The notes under the pieces are model-generated. The model did not search any database, was not told the DNA's origin, and saw only the letters and a program-made list of their open reading frames with translations. From Anaerovibrio sp. JC8 (lineage in GTDB: Bacteria; Bacillota; Negativicutes; Selenomonadales; Selenomonadaceae), in assembly GCF_002100115.1 (NCBI RefSeq), contig NZ_ANBM01000003.1, forward strand, positions 62,001 through 126,000: DNA of 64,000 nucleotides. The letters run 5' to 3'. Positions 62,595-64,000 of this stretch are shown in pieces. The translations under genes were made by a program, and so were the position numbers. How positions within the stretch are numbered: the first letter of the stretch is position 1; each line of letters opens with the position of its first letter.

Positions 62595-62957
62595 TCAACC
62601 GGCCTCAAAGGCATTCTCAATAAGCCTGAAGCTCATGTTGCCGCTTTTAGGGGCCAATATCTCCAGCACATCAAAGCGGTAGCTGTAATCCTGCAAGCCC
62701 TTATATCTGATATAAGATTGGGCTGTGCGGACAATTTTCTGCTGCTTGTAATAATTGACTGCTTCCGCCGGGGCACCATATCTCAACGAGCCTCTGGTCT
62801 TGACTTCCACAAAAGAAATCAGATTCCCCTTGCTGGCTATAATATCTATCTCACCGGTCTGGGCCCGATAATTCTTCTCACGGATAAAATACCCGTGATT
62901 TTCCAGATATTGGGCCGCCACCTGCTCTCCCTTATTTCCTAAAATCTTGTTGTTCAT
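62595..62957 (-). CDS. yraN: YraN-family (UPF0102) putative endonuclease
   Basis: A 120-residue protein with a PD-(D/E)XK-like fold. NKGEQVAAQYLENHGYFIRE, then GEIDIIASKGNLISFVEVKT has the D-x-E-V-K pattern of this nuclease fold. The role is unknown, though linked to DNA processing. Its start overlaps the FlhB-like gene stop by one base. Confidence 0.92.
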   Translation of the reverse strand: MNNKILGNKGEQVAAQYLENHGYFIREKNYRAQTGEIDIIASKGNLISFVEVKTRGSLRYGAPAEAVNYYKQQKIVRTAQSYIRYKGLQDYSYRFDVLEILAPKSGNMSFRLIENAFEAG

Positions 62958-63301
62958 TACATGCCCCTTACTGGCGGCATCTGATTTTTCTGTTCCTTGC
63001 GCCGCTGGTCAATCCTATACACATAAGCCAGAATTTCAGCCACAGTGGTATACAGCTCTGTAGGAATTTCCTTGTCCAGCTCCAGAGCCATCAGCATATT
63101 TACCAGAGATTTGTTCTGGTAAACAGGCACCTTGCCTTTTTTGGCAGCCTCCAAAATGTTTTCTGCCACATGGCCCTTACCCTTGGCCACGACCTTTGGC
63201 GCCATATTCTTTTCAGGATCGTATTTAAGTGCTACGGCCTTTTTCTCGGCAAGGGGATCCCTCTCCGGCTCCTCATGCGGCCGTCTTCCTCTATTCATCA
63301 T
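62957..63301 (-). CDS. flhX: FlhB C-terminal-domain-like protein (FlhX type)
   Basis: A 114-residue cytosolic protein matching the C-terminal domain of the flagellar export switch FlhB. AVALKYDPEKNMAPKVVAKG and KKGKVPVYQNKSLVNMLMAL are its key parts. The NPTH autocleavage motif is replaced by the EKNMAP sequence, so it is not self-cleaving. Small FlhX-like proteins can replace the FlhB tail in export. It overlaps the next gene by 11 bases and suggests a flagellated cell. Confidence 0.85.
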   Translation of the reverse strand: MMNRGRRPHEEPERDPLAEKKAVALKYDPEKNMAPKVVAKGKGHVAENILEAAKKGKVPVYQNKSLVNMLMALELDKEIPTELYTTVAEILAYVYRIDQRRKEQKNQMPPVRGM

Positions 63302-64000
63302 TGCTTACAGTTCCTATCTTCAGATCAGTTAGGTTAATCGGTGAATCGTACAGGGCTTTGCGGATATCCGGCAAATAGTCCTTAAACTCTTTTACTGCAT
63401 CGTTATCCGAGAATACCACCCGCAAATTCAGGTTATTGCCCTCATACAGACGACAAACAATATCCACTGCCCCGATTTCATCTGTCAGCACACATACACG
63501 GAACCATGTATCCTTCCGCGTAACACCGTACTCGTCCTCATGGGGCGGTTCGTCATAAATATGAAGATATGCAGGATAGCTGAGAGTGCCGTCACCTACA
63601 TAAAGAGGCATCATATAGGAAATTGATTTCTGACCATCTGCCTTAAAGGCACCGTCACTATCCATGGAGCCCTTTATGGCATTGGTAAAATTGGTAATTT
63701 CCTTGCTGGCATTTCTGTACTGATAGCCCTTCATTTTCTTCAGGGTTCCAAGATCCGCCAGCTGCATAAATGCCCACAGCTTTGGCAGGGCATCAAAGCC
63801 CATCTTCTGGGCCGCCTGCTGAACCGAGGCCGGCATATTTCCCTCTATGGTGCGAAGCAGGGTATTCAGCTGCTTGGCATCCTGCTCAGACAGCATCCCC
63901 TGATTTTCATTTATAAAGTTGTTAAGAAGCTGAGCCTCCTTTGGAGTCAGCTCCATATTTTTCATGATTAGCTGACCGGCATCCTTCAAGGCCAGCGCCA
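63291..64000 (-). CDS. C-terminal part of a FliK-like or hook-associated protein (cut by window edge)
   Basis: At least 235 residues are visible; the reading frame stays open to the window edge, so the start is missing. SVQQAAQKMGFDALPKLWAF begins a helical region, and the last 120 residues form a beta-rich domain (MPLYVGDGTLSYPAYLHIYD, then RVCVLTDEIGAVDIVCRLYE). The neighbourhood of an FlhB-tail protein points to a flagellar hook-length-control-like role (inference); I do not recognise the family firmly. Confidence 0.6.
   Translation of the reverse strand, partial: ALALKDAGQLIMKNMELTPKEAQLLNNFINENQGMLSEQDAKQLNTLLRTIEGNMPASVQQAAQKMGFDALPKLWAFMQLADLGTLKKMKGYQYRNASKEITNFTNAIKGSMDSDGAFKADGQKSISYMMPLYVGDGTLSYPAYLHIYDEPPHEDEYGVTRKDTWFRVCVLTDEIGAVDIVCRLYEGNNLNLRVVFSDNDAVKEFKDYLPDIRKALYDSPINLTDLKIGTVSNDE

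Noticed and set aside
1-64000. tRNA or rRNA genes
   Set aside because: I found no cloverleaf or conserved rRNA segment on either strand by reading; a covariance search would be needed to be sure.

Overview
The window looks like chromosome from an anaerobic, flagellated, diderm Firmicute, most likely a Negativicutes/Selenomonadales relative (Selenomonas/Anaerovibrio-like). This is inferred from gene content, not from a marker-gene search. The Firmicute signal is the SAM-I riboswitch before metK, the ylm/sepF/divIVA/lspA/rluD/pyrR block and YlmH. The diderm, propionate-type signal is the HlyD/RND-type adaptors, RodZ, and a methylmalonyl-CoA decarboxylase. Almost every gene is on the minus strand. 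Only two protein genes (598-1101 and the small peptide gene 27679-27867) and the tracrRNA are on the plus strand.

Layout. 1-600: start of metK with its promoter and SAM-I riboswitch. 600-2340: a small membrane protein and a His-rich protein behind a sigma-28-like promoter. 2400-10810: one probable operon, DUF3737 protein, MATE exporter, MalY/PatB lyase, then a partner-switching set (RsbW-like kinase, STAS antagonist, Cache-HAMP-SpoIIE phosphatase) that ends in an odd protein joining a degenerate NRPS condensation-like domain to a cyclic-nucleotide-binding domain. 11057-11422: ACT-domain protein. 11483-17210: a complete type II-C CRISPR-Cas locus (18 repeats, cas2, cas1, compact 1046-residue Cas9, divergent tracrRNA with an extra anti-repeat copy). 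17300-19830: small and exported proteins and an Rpn-family nuclease.

19900-27980: a peptide-export operon (adaptor, NHLM-type HlyD, C39-peptidase ABC transporter, NHLM-type ABC transporter, ECF sigma factor), with a divergent 62-residue double-glycine peptide gene that is its likely cargo. 28000-48400: housekeeping genes: pyrR, rluD, lspA, divIVA, DUF4127, methylmalonyl-CoA decarboxylase, ylmH, proC, sepF, yggS, pgeF, radical-SAM proteins, nrdR, rodZ, an Rrf2 regulator, a membrane-kinase fusion, pnp, rpsO, an amidase and ribF. 48449-54594: a Wadjet/condensin-like set (JetA, JetB and JetC homologues) in which a small HExxH metallopeptidase is inserted and no JetD nuclease is present. 54600-64000: methyltransferase, mutL, mutS, a paired-hairpin element, miaB, ydbC, ubiX, yraN, an FlhB-tail protein and the end of a flagellar-type protein.

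The strongest candidates for undescribed systems are (1) the JetABC-plus-metallopeptidase operon, (2) the double-glycine peptide with a predicted 13-residue product facing its own C39/NHLM exporter and ECF sigma factor, and (3) the condensation-like/cNMP-binding fusion at the end of an RsbU/RsbW/STAS switch.
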